The position numbers were made by a program, and so were the translations under genes. Below the pieces are notes generated by a model. That model made no database searches. It saw only the letters and a program-made list of their open reading frames with translations, and was not told the DNA's origin. DNA of 45,807 nucleotides from an uncultured bacterium (GTDB lineage: Bacteria; Bacillota_I; Bacilli_A; Acholeplasmatales; Anaeroplasmataceae). Location: contig CASFCK010000010.1 in the NCBI GenBank assembly GCA_949293265.1, forward strand, positions 1-45,807. Reading direction: 5' to 3'. This document shows positions 18,161 through 27,076 of this stretch, piece by piece. Numbering within the stretch: the stretch's first letter is position 1; every line of letters starts with the position of its first letter.

Positions 18161-19923
18161 TTATCATCATCCTTTAATTTAGCTAATATAGCTTTAGCTA
18201 CATTTTCTGGTATTCCTATCTTAGTAATATCTTCAATACTGGCATTTTTAATATTATCAATCGTAATAAATTCTTTTAAAAGTTTCTCTTTTCTTGCTTT
18301 TCCTAAACCATTTATATTATCTAATTTTGAAGAAAATAACCCTTTAGCTTTTGTACTTCTAAAAAAGCTAATCGCAAAATCATGAACGCGTTCACTAATA
18401 TTAGCGATTAATAAATAAATAGGACTATTTTTTTCAATTGGAATTTCTTGTTCATTAAAAAATATCAATTTAGCTCGATGGTGTTCATCTTTTTGAATAC
18501 CACCAACCGGAATAGAAATATTAAGGCTTTGTAAAACCGAAAGGCAAGCATGAACTTGTATTTTACCGCCATCCATTAAAATTAAATCAGGCATTTCTTT
18601 ATTTTCAAGTTTTAATCTTAGGTATCGTCTATAAACGACTTCTTTCATCGTTTCATAGTCGTTAGCTCCTTGAACGGTTTTAACATGGTATTTACGAAAT
18701 AATTTAGGACAAGCTCGACCATTTTTGTAAACAACTAAAGCAGAAATAGGGTATTCACCATACAAATTTGAATTATCAAAAGATTCAATTATGTATGGAG
18801 TCTTAATATTTAACAATTTACCAAGAGCCTCAATAGTTTCGATATCTCTTAATGCTTTATTTCTAGTTATTAAAAATTTGTTTTCTAAATCTTTTTTGGC
18901 GTTTAAATTAGCCATCTCTAAAACTTGATGTTTAGAACCTTTTTGGGGAATAATAAAATTAGAATTTATTATTTCTGATAGTGTTTCATCATATAAATTC
19001 TCATTTATATATATTTCCTTTGGCGTTATGTTAGGATTATAATATTGCGTCATAAAGCCATTAAACGTATCATTTTCATCAGTTATAATTGGTAAAATCG
19101 TATTATAATGTGCCACGATATTGCCTTGACGCATCATTAAAATATGAATTGCTAAATAATCATCTTTACTGTATATGCCTATATAATCAGCAAATATATC
19201 ACTGTTTAAATCTATTAATTGTTTTGAAGTCGTATTTTTAATATTGTTAATTTCATCACGATATTCACTAGCTTTTTCAAATTCTAAATTTGTTGCTGCT
19301 TGCTGCATTTTTTTCTCTAATATTTCAATGACATTTTTAGTTTTACCATTTAAAAAATCAATTATATCTTTTTTATAACTTGTATAATCTATTTCTTCTT
19401 TATTTATACAAGGACCTAAACATAAGTTAAGATGATAATATAAACATTCTTTTTTAGGAATATTTTTACATTTACGTAATGGAAATAATTGATTTAATAA
19501 ATTTTGAACTGATCTTGCTGCTTTTACATTTGGATAAGGTCCAAAATATTTTGCATTATTTTTCTTTCGCGGTTCTCTTGTAACTATTAAACGGGGATTT
19601 TTTTCGTTCGTTAACGCTATAAAAGGGTAGGTTTTATCATCTTTTAATAAAATATTATATTTAGGATCATATTGCTTGATTAGATTTATTTCTAATACAA
19701 AACTTTCTTTGTTTGTACTTGTTATAATGTAGTCAAAATCATTAATTTCACTTACTAATTTAGTTGTTTTAGCATTATGGGAACCGTGAAAATAACTTCT
19801 AACTCTATTTTTTAAGTTTTTGGCTTTACCTACATATATTACTTTATTTGTTATATCTTTCATTAGATAACAGCCCGGTTTATCTGGTAATAATTCTAGC
19901 TTTAGTTTAATATTTTCTTTCAT
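18157..19923 (-). CDS. uvrC: Excinuclease ABC subunit C
   Basis: A 588-residue UvrC that makes both incisions in nucleotide excision repair with UvrAB. The N-terminal GIY-YIG nuclease (KPGCYLMKD, IYVGKAKNL) is at about residues 12-95. The UVR motif (NLEFEKASEYRDEI) is near 205-225. The RNase H-like second nuclease begins at ESFDNSNLYG, and helix-hairpin-helix motifs close the C-terminus (INGLGKARKEKLL). The start fits the family, yet no Shine-Dalgarno precedes it: the ATG follows a U-run and TATAAT directly after a hairpin. It is probably read through from gmk-rpoZ. Confidence 0.95.
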   Translation of the reverse strand: MKENIKLKLELLPDKPGCYLMKDITNKVIYVGKAKNLKNRVRSYFHGSHNAKTTKLVSEINDFDYIITSTNKESFVLEINLIKQYDPKYNILLKDDKTYPFIALTNEKNPRLIVTREPRKKNNAKYFGPYPNVKAARSVQNLLNQLFPLRKCKNIPKKECLYYHLNLCLGPCINKEEIDYTSYKKDIIDFLNGKTKNVIEILEKKMQQAATNLEFEKASEYRDEINNIKNTTSKQLIDLNSDIFADYIGIYSKDDYLAIHILMMRQGNIVAHYNTILPIITDENDTFNGFMTQYYNPNITPKEIYINENLYDETLSEIINSNFIIPQKGSKHQVLEMANLNAKKDLENKFLITRNKALRDIETIEALGKLLNIKTPYIIESFDNSNLYGEYPISALVVYKNGRACPKLFRKYHVKTVQGANDYETMKEVVYRRYLRLKLENKEMPDLILMDGGKIQVHACLSVLQSLNISIPVGGIQKDEHHRAKLIFFNEQEIPIEKNSPIYLLIANISERVHDFAISFFRSTKAKGLFSSKLDNINGLGKARKEKLLKEFITIDNIKNASIEDITKIGIPENVAKAILAKLKDDDK

Positions 19924-19932
19924 AATTATAAA

Positions 19933-19956
19933 AAAAACGATTAATTAATCGTTTTT
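19933..19956. terminator. Hairpin at the end of rpoZ, before uvrC
   Basis: A 12+12-base palindrome (19933-19944 with 19945-19956) is centred on the rpoZ stop codon, with T-runs on both sides, so it is terminator-like on either strand. On the minus strand its U-run ends only a few bases before the uvrC ATG, so it may act as an attenuator or processing site between rpoZ and uvrC. Confidence 0.7.
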
Positions 19957-20181
19957 ATCATCACTAAAAGTGATTGTTGTATCTCCTGCTAATATTTCTT
20001 CTAATGCTTGACCAATTGGTTTTTTACATTTTGGGTGATCTAAAGATGTATAATTTTCTTCTTCAATAATTTTAGCTCTTTTTGCTGCTGCATATGCTAA
20101 TTTATATTTTGAATCTATAACACCTAATAAATCATCGATAGAAGGATAACGCATACCATCAATTTTTTCGTTTTCTGCCAT
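19945..20181 (-). CDS. rpoZ: RNA polymerase omega subunit
   Basis: A 78-residue omega subunit, which helps assemble beta-prime into RNA polymerase. The N-terminal MRYPSIDDLL and the helix SKYKLAYAAAKRAKII are the conserved core, and KKPIGQALEEILAG matches the C-terminal helix. GGAGG precedes the ATG. It follows gmk by 35 bp, the order found in many Bacillota. The stop codon is inside the hairpin that separates it from uvrC. Confidence 0.9.
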   Translation of the reverse strand: MAENEKIDGMRYPSIDDLLGVIDSKYKLAYAAAKRAKIIEEENYTSLDHPKCKKPIGQALEEILAGDTTITFSDDKND

Positions 20182-20216
20182 ATTATTACCTCCGTTTTAT
20201 TATTATAGCATTTTTT

Positions 20217-20837
20217 TTAATTACCTTCAATAAGTTTCATATATTGATGTATTGAACGTTCAGTTTTAGCGTGTTCAGCTCTGATAATAGCCATTATTCT
20301 ATCCGCTGCATTTACAACTTCATCGTTAACTACAATATAATCATATTTATATGCTAGTTTAAATTCGCGATTAGCTTTAGCTATTCTTTCTTCAATAACT
20401 TCTTCGGTTTCAGTTCCCCGATTACGTAGGCGATTATAAAGAGCCTCTCTTGAAGGTGGAACTAAGAATATTAAAACCGCATCTTTAACTTTATCTCTTA
20501 CTTGAAGTGCACCTTCAACTTCAATTTCAAGAATTACTTCTTTACCAATTGATAATTGCTCTTCAACTTTATCTAAAGGCGTACCATAGTAATTACCAAC
20601 GAATGTTGCATATTCTAAAAATTTATTTTCTTCTATACGCTTCTTAAATTCATCTTTTGAAACAAAATAATAATCTACACCATCGACTTCGCCTTTACGT
20701 TTAGAACGTGTTGTCATAGATACGCTATAAACAAAATTTTGTTCAGGCATATCAAATAAGGCCTTTCTTACAGTACCTTTTCCAACTCCTGATGGCCCTG
20801 ATATTACTACTAATAAACCCCTATCATTAAGTTTCAA
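20217..20837 (-). CDS. gmk: Guanylate kinase
   Basis: A 206-residue guanylate kinase that phosphorylates GMP to GDP. The P-loop is SGPSGVGKGT (residue 14), the GMP-binding region includes SMTTRSKRKGEVDGVDY and VGNYYGTP, and IFLVPPS with RLRNRGTET forms the lid and adenine region. The start is TTG 20837, eight bases after a strong GGAGG; no in-frame ATG lies before the P-loop. It is the first gene of the gmk-rpoZ(-uvrC) unit, with its own extended -10 promoter. Confidence 0.95.
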   Translation of the reverse strand: MKLNDRGLLVVISGPSGVGKGTVRKALFDMPEQNFVYSVSMTTRSKRKGEVDGVDYYFVSKDEFKKRIEENKFLEYATFVGNYYGTPLDKVEEQLSIGKEVILEIEVEGALQVRDKVKDAVLIFLVPPSREALYNRLRNRGTETEEVIEERIAKANREFKLAYKYDYIVVNDEVVNAADRIMAIIRAEHAKTERSIHQYMKLIEGN

Positions 20838-20869
20838 GCTTAGTCCCTCCTTTTAGAAAAATATATGTT

Positions 20870-20898
20870 ATTTTAGCATATTTCAAATTATTTTTCAA
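20870..20898 (-). promoter_or_regulatory. Promoter of gmk-rpoZ
   Basis: On the minus strand there is a -35 TTGAAA (20893-20898), a 17-bp spacer ending in TGC, and a -10 TAAAAT (20870-20875). It lies about 33 bp before the TTG start. Confidence 0.75.
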
Positions 20899-20918
20899 TT
20901 AAAACCTGACATAATAGC

Positions 20919-20949
20919 CAAAAAAGGATAATTATCGCTAATTATCCTT
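20919..20949 (-). terminator. Terminator of hydCBA
   Basis: On the minus strand AAGGATAATTA (20939-20949) pairs perfectly with TAATTATCCTT (20924-20934) across a 4-base loop, followed by five T. It starts four bases after the hydA stop. Confidence 0.9.
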
Positions 20950-20953
20950 CGTT

Positions 20954-22735
20954 TTAGTCTTCTTCTTGATTAGGGTATTTTTCCCTATGCTTATTATAAG
21001 TTGTGTGAAGAACTTTATGTGAAATTATTGAACCTGGTTCTTCAAGGAAATCTTCATATAATTTTTGAATATCTTTATTTAAATGGCTTCTTCTAACTTC
21101 CTTACCTTTATCTTCATCGTATAACACTTTTGCTCGTTTTTGGATAAATGTATCTCTAATATCATCATCTTCATTAGGTAAGAATAATTCTTTAACATAT
21201 GGTTGCCCACCACCGTTAATACAGCCACCAGGACAACCCATAATTTCAATAAAATCATATTTAGATTTATTATTTTTTATTTCCTCTAATAAAATCTTAG
21301 CATTTTTCATTCCACTAGCTACCGCTAAATTATAAGTTTGACCATTAATATCTAAACTAGCTTCTTTTATACCTTTTAGACCGCGAACCGGTTTATATTC
21401 AACAGGTTCTAGTTCTTTACCTGTAATTAAATGATAAGCTGTTCTAACGGCTGCTTCCATAACACCACCAGTAACACCAAAAATTACACCTGCACCTGTA
21501 TATTCACCAATCAAATCATCATCGAAATTTTCTTCTGGTAATTTCTTCCATGATATACCTGCTCTTCTTATTAATTTAGCTAATTCGCGTGTTGTTAAGA
21601 CAACATCTACATCTTTTAAACCATCAACTGTATTTTCTTTACGATCTTTTTCGTATTTTTTAGCTGTACATGGCATAATTGACACAACACATATTTTCGT
21701 TTTATCTAATTTATGTTTTTCAGCATAATAGGTCTTAATTATAGCCCCCATCATTTCGTGTGGAGATTTACAACTAGATAAATGTCCTATTAATTCTGGG
21801 TAATAATATTCGATATAATTTACCCAGCCTGGTGAACATGATGTTATCATAGGTGTCATTGCTTTAGTTGTTACCCTATGAATCCATTCATTTGCTTCTT
21901 CCATGATTGTTAAATCAGCACCGAAATTAGTATCAAAAACACGATAAAAACCAAGTCTATGTAAAGCTGCAACCATTTTACCTGTAGCTGAAGTACCTAT
22001 TTTTTCGCCAAATTCTTCGCCAATTGCCGCTCTAACAGCAGGAGCTGTTTGAACAATTACTATTTTACCATCTTGGAAAGCTTTATCTAGCTTATCTATT
22101 TCTGAGTGTTCCATTAAAGCTCCGGTTGGGCAAACTAATGTACATTGGCCACATTGAATACATGGAACAGCATTGAAAGAACGGTTTTCTGCTGGACCTA
22201 CAATTGTATTAAAACCTCGTTTTTCAAAGCCTAAAATACCTAAACCTTGTAAATCTTTACAAGCTTCTATACATCTTCCACATAATATACATTTTGAGGT
22301 GTCTCTAATTATACCAGCCGCTAATTCATCATAAGTTGTCTCTGTTTTAGAACCTTTATATACATCTGGTCTTGCTCCAACTATTCTTGAAACTTCTAAT
22401 AATTCACATTGACCATTTTTAGGACATGACTGACAATCAAAAGAATGGTTTGAAAGTAATAGTTCAACACTAGTTCTTCTAGCAATTACTGCATCTGGAT
22501 CATTAATAGACACTTCTAAGCCATCTCTTAAAGGATATGCACAAGATGGAACTAATCTTCGTTCCCCTTTAACTCTAACTAAACATACTCTACAACTAGC
22601 TAACGAACATTTTCCGTTTTGCCAAGAACATAAACTAGGAACATTATAACCACAAGTCCTTAAAGCTTCTAGTAAAGTTTGTTTATCATCAACTTCATAT
22701 TTAATTCCTTCAACAAAAATATTTATCTTGCTCAT
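20954..22735 (-). CDS. hydA: [FeFe] hydrogenase catalytic subunit HydA
   Basis: A 593-residue catalytic subunit of a multimeric [FeFe] hydrogenase. Domains in order: a plant-type [2Fe-2S] ferredoxin (CSWQNGKCSLASC), a His-ligated [4Fe-4S] motif (HSFDCQSCPKNGQC), two [4Fe-4S] clusters (CILCGRCIEAC, CIQCGQCTLVCP), then the H-cluster domain. L1 is TSCSPGW, L2 is IMPCTAKKYE and L3 is EIMGCPGGCINGGGQP. L1 has Ser where the textbook motif TSCCPxW has the second Cys. With HydB and HydC it should form the electron-bifurcating enzyme that makes H2 from NADH plus reduced ferredoxin. AGAGGTG precedes the ATG. The maturases HydEFG are not in the window. Confidence 0.96.
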   Translation of the reverse strand: MSKINIFVEGIKYEVDDKQTLLEALRTCGYNVPSLCSWQNGKCSLASCRVCLVRVKGERRLVPSCAYPLRDGLEVSINDPDAVIARRTSVELLLSNHSFDCQSCPKNGQCELLEVSRIVGARPDVYKGSKTETTYDELAAGIIRDTSKCILCGRCIEACKDLQGLGILGFEKRGFNTIVGPAENRSFNAVPCIQCGQCTLVCPTGALMEHSEIDKLDKAFQDGKIVIVQTAPAVRAAIGEEFGEKIGTSATGKMVAALHRLGFYRVFDTNFGADLTIMEEANEWIHRVTTKAMTPMITSCSPGWVNYIEYYYPELIGHLSSCKSPHEMMGAIIKTYYAEKHKLDKTKICVVSIMPCTAKKYEKDRKENTVDGLKDVDVVLTTRELAKLIRRAGISWKKLPEENFDDDLIGEYTGAGVIFGVTGGVMEAAVRTAYHLITGKELEPVEYKPVRGLKGIKEASLDINGQTYNLAVASGMKNAKILLEEIKNNKSKYDFIEIMGCPGGCINGGGQPYVKELFLPNEDDDIRDTFIQKRAKVLYDEDKGKEVRRSHLNKDIQKLYEDFLEEPGSIISHKVLHTTYNKHREKYPNQEED

Positions 22736-22744
22736 ATTACACCT

Positions 22745-24616
22745 CTAGTTTTTAGAAATTGCGTGGAACATACAAGATTGGAAACATACTCCACATTTAA
22801 CACATTTAGTTTGATCAATAACAAACGGAACTTTACCAACAACACCTGTAATTGCTTTAGTAGGGCAATTTTTAGCACAAACAGAACATTTTTTACAACG
22901 CTCTGGATCAATTTTATAGCTCATTAAGCTCTTACATACACCAGCATCACATTTTTTATCAACTATATGACGAACATAAACATCTCTAAATTTATGTAAG
23001 GTAGATAAAATTGGATTAGCTGCTGATTGACCAAGGCCACATAAACTACCAACTTTTAAAGATGCTGATAATTCTTCTAATTTATCTAAATCACTAAGCT
23101 CACCTTGACCACTAGTTATTTTATCTAATATTTCTAATAATCTCTTAGTGCCTATACGACATTGACTACATTTACCACATGATTCATCGCAAATAAATTC
23201 TAAATAAAACTTAGCAACATCGACCATACAGTTATCTTCATCCATAACTATAGCGCCACCTGAACCCATCATCGAACCTTTTTCAACAAGGTTATCGAAA
23301 TCAATAGGTGTATCTAATTCTTGTAAGGTTAGACAACCACCTGAAGGTCCCCCAGTTTGAATCGCTTGGAAACGTTTATTATTAGGTATACCTTCTCCTA
23401 TTTCATAAATAAGTTCTCTTAAAGTTGTTCCCATTGGTACTTCAACTAAACCAACATTTTTAACTTTACCACCTAAAGCAAAAACTTTAGTTCCTTTCGA
23501 TTTCGTTGTACCAATCTTACTAAATGTTTCAGCTCCAACTCTTAATATATATGGCACATTTGCCAAGGTTTCAACATTGTTTATAATTGTTGGTTTCCCC
23601 CATAAGCCACTAACAGCTGGGAATGGTGGACGTGGACGTGGCATACCTCTCTTACCTTCAATTGAGTTTATTAAAGCCGTTTCTTCACCACAAACGAAGG
23701 CACCTGCTCCTAATCTGATATGGGCTCTAAAACTAAATCCTGAGCCTAAAATATTATTACCTAATAAACCAACTTCTTCTAATGATTTAATAGCTTTACG
23801 TAATCTATCTACCGCAACAGGATATTCAGCTCTAACATAAAAATACCCATCATGAGCGCCAATTGCATAACCAGCTATCATCATACCTTCAATAACATTA
23901 ACCGGATTACCTTCTAATATAGAGCGGTCCATAAAAGCACCTGGGTCTCCTTCATCACCATTACAAATCACATATTTCACTGAACTGTTTTGATCATATG
24001 CAAATTGCCATTTTTTACCTGTAGGGAAGCCACCACCACCTCTACCTCTTAAACCACTATTTAGAACCTCATTAATAACATCTTGGCGATCCATACTTAA
24101 GGCTTTTACTAAGCCTTTAAAAGCATCATAACCTAGTGCTTCATGTAAACTTTCAGGATTAATTATCCCACAGCCATGCAAGGCTATTCGCATTTGTTTT
24201 TGATAAAAAGGAATATCATCTTGACGTGGATATTTAACCTTAGTATTTGGGTCTTCATAAACTAAATCTTCGACTATTTGTCCACCTTCAATATCAAGTT
24301 CTATTATTCGTTTAACATCTTGAACTTTAACCATTCTATAAAGCGTATCTTCTGGATAAATTTTAACAAATGGTCCTTGTGAACAAAACCCAAAACAACC
24401 AACAAGATTCACTGTAACCTTATATGCTAAATTTCTTTCATCTATCTCTTTTTGAAATTCATTTAAAATAGCTTTAGAATTTGAAGAAATACAACCAGTT
24501 CCACCACATATAACAATATGGCGAATTTGATTTTCTCCAGCTAATTTATCTGCAAATTTATGAGTATCTTCAATAATAATTTTTTCAAATTCATCTAAAT
24601 TCTTATACTTTGCCAT
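22745..24616 (-). CDS. hydB: Bifurcating hydrogenase subunit HydB (NuoF-like)
   Basis: A 623-residue flavoprotein subunit. An N-terminal thioredoxin-like [2Fe-2S] domain (CGGTGC, then VGCFGFC) is followed by the NuoF-like FMN/NADH core (GLRGRGGGGFPTG, CNGDEGDPGAFMDR, GAGAFVCGEETAL, RPRPPFPA), an SLBB region, the [4Fe-4S] motif ESCGKCSQCRIG, and a C-terminal two-[4Fe-4S] ferredoxin domain (CKKCSVCAKNCP, CVKCGVCFQSC). This architecture is that of HydB in Thermotoga-type HydABC, the site of flavin-based bifurcation between NAD(H) and ferredoxin. It lies 4 bp after hydC and 9 bp before hydA. Confidence 0.96.
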   Translation of the reverse strand: MAKYKNLDEFEKIIIEDTHKFADKLAGENQIRHIVICGGTGCISSNSKAILNEFQKEIDERNLAYKVTVNLVGCFGFCSQGPFVKIYPEDTLYRMVKVQDVKRIIELDIEGGQIVEDLVYEDPNTKVKYPRQDDIPFYQKQMRIALHGCGIINPESLHEALGYDAFKGLVKALSMDRQDVINEVLNSGLRGRGGGGFPTGKKWQFAYDQNSSVKYVICNGDEGDPGAFMDRSILEGNPVNVIEGMMIAGYAIGAHDGYFYVRAEYPVAVDRLRKAIKSLEEVGLLGNNILGSGFSFRAHIRLGAGAFVCGEETALINSIEGKRGMPRPRPPFPAVSGLWGKPTIINNVETLANVPYILRVGAETFSKIGTTKSKGTKVFALGGKVKNVGLVEVPMGTTLRELIYEIGEGIPNNKRFQAIQTGGPSGGCLTLQELDTPIDFDNLVEKGSMMGSGGAIVMDEDNCMVDVAKFYLEFICDESCGKCSQCRIGTKRLLEILDKITSGQGELSDLDKLEELSASLKVGSLCGLGQSAANPILSTLHKFRDVYVRHIVDKKCDAGVCKSLMSYKIDPERCKKCSVCAKNCPTKAITGVVGKVPFVIDQTKCVKCGVCFQSCMFHAISKN

Positions 24617-24620
24617 ATCG

Positions 24621-25103
24621 TTACTCCATCTTCATATTCTTATATTCATTTATAATTCTTTGAACATCGTTTAATTTAACTCTAGGATAAACCTTACCAT
24701 TAATAGTTAAAGCCGGAGCTATACCACAAGCACCAATGCATCTTAATCCATCAAGTGTAAATAAACCATCACTAGTAGTTTGGCCAACTTTAATACCTAG
24801 TAATTCTGAAAACTTATCTAAAACATTTTGGCCACCTTTTACATAACAAGCCGTTCCTATGCATACCCCAATAACGTAACGTCCCTTAGGTTTTAAACTA
24901 AATAATGAATAAAAAGTAACTACTCCATATATTTCACTAACTGGAATATTTAATTTCGCACTTATTAATTCTTGCACCTCCAAAGGAATATAACCATATT
25001 CCCTTTGTACATCTGCTAAAACTAGCATTAGTGGAGATGGTTCATTAATATAGCGATCACAAATTTCATTAATTTGTAAAATTGCTTCATGTCTTAATGC
25101 CAT
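24621..25103 (-). CDS. hydC: Bifurcating hydrogenase subunit HydC (NuoE-like)
   Basis: A 160-residue thioredoxin-fold [2Fe-2S] subunit homologous to NuoE of complex I. The four cluster Cys are in CIGTAC and CIGAC (about residues 85-130), with GVVTFYSLF and TSDGLFTLDGLRC as family hallmarks. The ATG follows AAGGAG. It is the first gene of hydCBA and has its own extended -10 promoter. It relays electrons within the trimeric hydrogenase. Confidence 0.95.
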   Translation of the reverse strand: MALRHEAILQINEICDRYINEPSPLMLVLADVQREYGYIPLEVQELISAKLNIPVSEIYGVVTFYSLFSLKPKGRYVIGVCIGTACYVKGGQNVLDKFSELLGIKVGQTTSDGLFTLDGLRCIGACGIAPALTINGKVYPRVKLNDVQRIINEYKNMKME

Positions 25104-25128
25104 ATATAAAATCTCCTTTAATGTTATA

Positions 25129-25157
25129 ATTATAGCATCTTTTTTACATAAATGAAA
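25129..25157 (-). promoter_or_regulatory. Promoter of hydCBA
   Basis: On the minus strand there is an extended -10 TGC-TATAAT (-10 at 25129-25134), with a weak -35 TTTCAT (25152-25157) at 17 bp. No terminator is seen between the upstream permease gene and this promoter, so read-through is possible. Confidence 0.7.
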
Positions 25158-25163
25158 GCGGTT

Positions 25164-25799
25164 TTATCTCCTTTCTTTAAAATTAAATATTAGAAAATAT
25201 CCTAGTATAAATCCGATTAGATAAAGACCCATTATCTTTAAAGACATATTTATATAATATGAACCATCATAATAAAAATTAGGTATATAGATATTGTTTA
25301 ACATTATCGAAATAAATAAAAATGCTATATTACTAAAAAAAGTGAATATAACCCCTAAAATACCAGTAAAAATGAGATTTATATTAGCATTAAATAATAA
25401 TAAAATTAAAAAATATAAGCCTAAACTAAATAAAAGATTAATATCAACCTTAAAGTATCTTACTTTTAGGTAAGCTACAATATTATAAATGAAAAATATA
25501 TATAATGTGCTAATTAAAAAATATTTTAAATATATTCTTAAATAAACTCTAGCTATAAATTTTCTTTGATATGAGAAATAAATAGAAAATTCATAAAGCT
25601 TAGCACTAACTATATATAGAAATAAATATATATTTAAAATAACAATTATTATTTTTATGTATAAGAGACTTTCACTATAAAAAATATCTTTATCAATTGT
25701 GTTTAAGATAGTGCCAAAACCAATTAATAATAATATATAGATAATAACGAAATTTTTAGAACTTAAGAAATATTCAAATTGTCGTTCTATCTTCTTCAT
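25164..25799 (-). CDS. Six-TM permease of a small ABC transporter
   Basis: A 211-residue very hydrophobic protein with about six TM segments, spread over residues 17-35, 45-65, 90-110, 122-142, 145-168 and 186-206. It has no catalytic motif. The topology and the adjoining ATPase point to an ABC-2-type permease of the size used in bacteriocin-immunity or small-molecule efflux pumps. GGAG lies about 10 bases before the ATG, and the gene overlaps the ATPase gene by 26 bp. It is last in the four-gene cassette and ends 60 bp before hydC. Substrate unknown; no named family is claimed. Confidence 0.75.
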   Translation of the reverse strand: MKKIERQFEYFLSSKNFVIIYILLLIGFGTILNTIDKDIFYSESLLYIKIIIVILNIYLFLYIVSAKLYEFSIYFSYQRKFIARVYLRIYLKYFLISTLYIFFIYNIVAYLKVRYFKVDINLLFSLGLYFLILLLFNANINLIFTGILGVIFTFFSNIAFLFISIMLNNIYIPNFYYDGSYYINMSLKIMGLYLIGFILGYFLIFNFKERR

Positions 25800-26361
25800 T
25801 TACTATTTCTCCTTCATTTAATTCAATTAAATTATATTTAAAATATCTAAATAATTTTAAAAAGTGTGTAACTATAATTATTGTTTTATCAAGAGTTTTT
25901 AAAAATTTTAAAATCTTTTTAACTACATTTTTATCTAAACCATCAAGTATTTCATCATAAATAATTAAATCAGCTCCTGTAATAAAGCTATAAACAAGAG
26001 CTGTCTTTTTATAATTACCTTTTGATAAATCTTTTATTCTTTTATTTGGTAATTCAAGATAATTGATTACTTTATCAATATTTATACTACATTTAAAACA
26101 ATTTATTGCCATATATAAAAAATCTTTAACATACTTATTTCCTGGTAAGACGAATTTATCAGATAAATAAAAAACATCTTTAAAATTAGTCTTATAAGCT
26201 TTATTTTTTATAGACCTAGTAATAATTTTTAATAATGTGGTTTTACCACAACCATTTTCACCAACGATTATATTAAAGCTGTTATCATATATAGTTAAAT
26301 TAATATTTTTTAAAATATGTTTAAATCTTTTGTTGTAATTTAGATTAACCATTTTAAGCAT
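25774..26361 (-). CDS. Small ABC transporter ATPase
   Basis: A 195-residue stand-alone nucleotide-binding domain. Walker A is VGENGCGKTT (about residue 35), the signature is a divergent LSKGN (about 110), Walker B is LIIYDEILDGLD with the catalytic Glu, and TH in VTHFLK is the switch His. It is near the lower size limit for such ATPases. The start was set at ATG 26361, which has AAGGTG six bases away; an in-frame ATG 15 bases earlier lacks a ribosome site. It overlaps both neighbours (8 bp and 26 bp), so coupled translation with the permease is expected. Confidence 0.88.
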   Translation of the reverse strand: MLKMVNLNYNKRFKHILKNINLTIYDNSFNIIVGENGCGKTTLLKIITRSIKNKAYKTNFKDVFYLSDKFVLPGNKYVKDFLYMAINCFKCSINIDKVINYLELPNKRIKDLSKGNYKKTALVYSFITGADLIIYDEILDGLDKNVVKKILKFLKTLDKTIIIVTHFLKLFRYFKYNLIELNEGEIVNEEDRTTI

Positions 26362-27076
26362 ATTTAACACCTTCACTTAAATATTCTAAATTTTCAGATA
26401 AATAATTATTAGTAATTTTAAACCGCGGACAATCGATAACATATTTATTTTTTTCTTGAAATATTAAAATATATGTTTTATATAAATAATAGTTTTCTTG
26501 ATATTCTAAATTTAGTTCATAGCCTTGATAGTTTTTTTCTAAATTGATATTTATATTAGGCGTTATTCTAGCTTCATCAATAACCGCATCAGTTTTGATA
26601 ACAATATCAGTTAATATATTGTTACTATATTTAGGCTCAATATAATTATATGGAAAATAATTTAATTCTTTTTGATAATAAGTATAAAAATAGCCTATAT
26701 CTAATTCATATTTATTTAAGCCTTCTAACAATAGATAAGTTTTTTTAAATGTATCTATAGGCATAGTTAAATAAAACTCTAAACTAATATTTAAATAATT
26801 TATTCCCATTATATTTTCAGAAGCAATTATATTTTTATCTTTAATATCAATGCCTATCTTATTGTCGTCTTGTTTTAAATAATATGTGAAACTTTCTTCT
26901 CTTAAATTTTCATCAATGTAAAAATTAAGAAAATAGGTTCTACTTGGTTCATAAATATAATTATAAATTGATTTTAAAGCATAGATTTTATAGTCATATT
27001 TCACTTCAGAATTATAATAAATATAAATATTTACAATCAATAAAATCATTAGGCTAATTAGTGTAAATTTTCTCAT
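26354..27076 (-). CDS. Tyr-rich membrane-anchored extracellular protein
   Basis: Not recognised. This 240-residue protein has one N-terminal hydrophobic segment (residues 4-21, no lipobox Cys), so it is an anchored or secreted protein with an extracytoplasmic domain of about 215 residues. About 36 residues (15%) are Tyr, with many Asn and Ile, and the pattern suggests beta-strands. It overlaps the secreted-protein gene upstream by 4 bp (ATGA) and the ATPase gene downstream by 8 bp. By position it could be an accessory or receptor protein of the ABC transporter, or a protector against the secreted partner. That is inference only. Confidence 0.7.
   Translation of the reverse strand: MRKFTLISLMILLIVNIYIYYNSEVKYDYKIYALKSIYNYIYEPSRTYFLNFYIDENLREESFTYYLKQDDNKIGIDIKDKNIIASENIMGINYLNISLEFYLTMPIDTFKKTYLLLEGLNKYELDIGYFYTYYQKELNYFPYNYIEPKYSNNILTDIVIKTDAVIDEARITPNININLEKNYQGYELNLEYQENYYLYKTYILIFQEKNKYVIDCPRFKITNNYLSENLEYLSEGVKYA

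Noticed and set aside
22679-23840. Plus-strand reading frames inside hydA and hydB
   Set aside because: They lie opposite conserved cluster-binding motifs of real genes and have no start signals.
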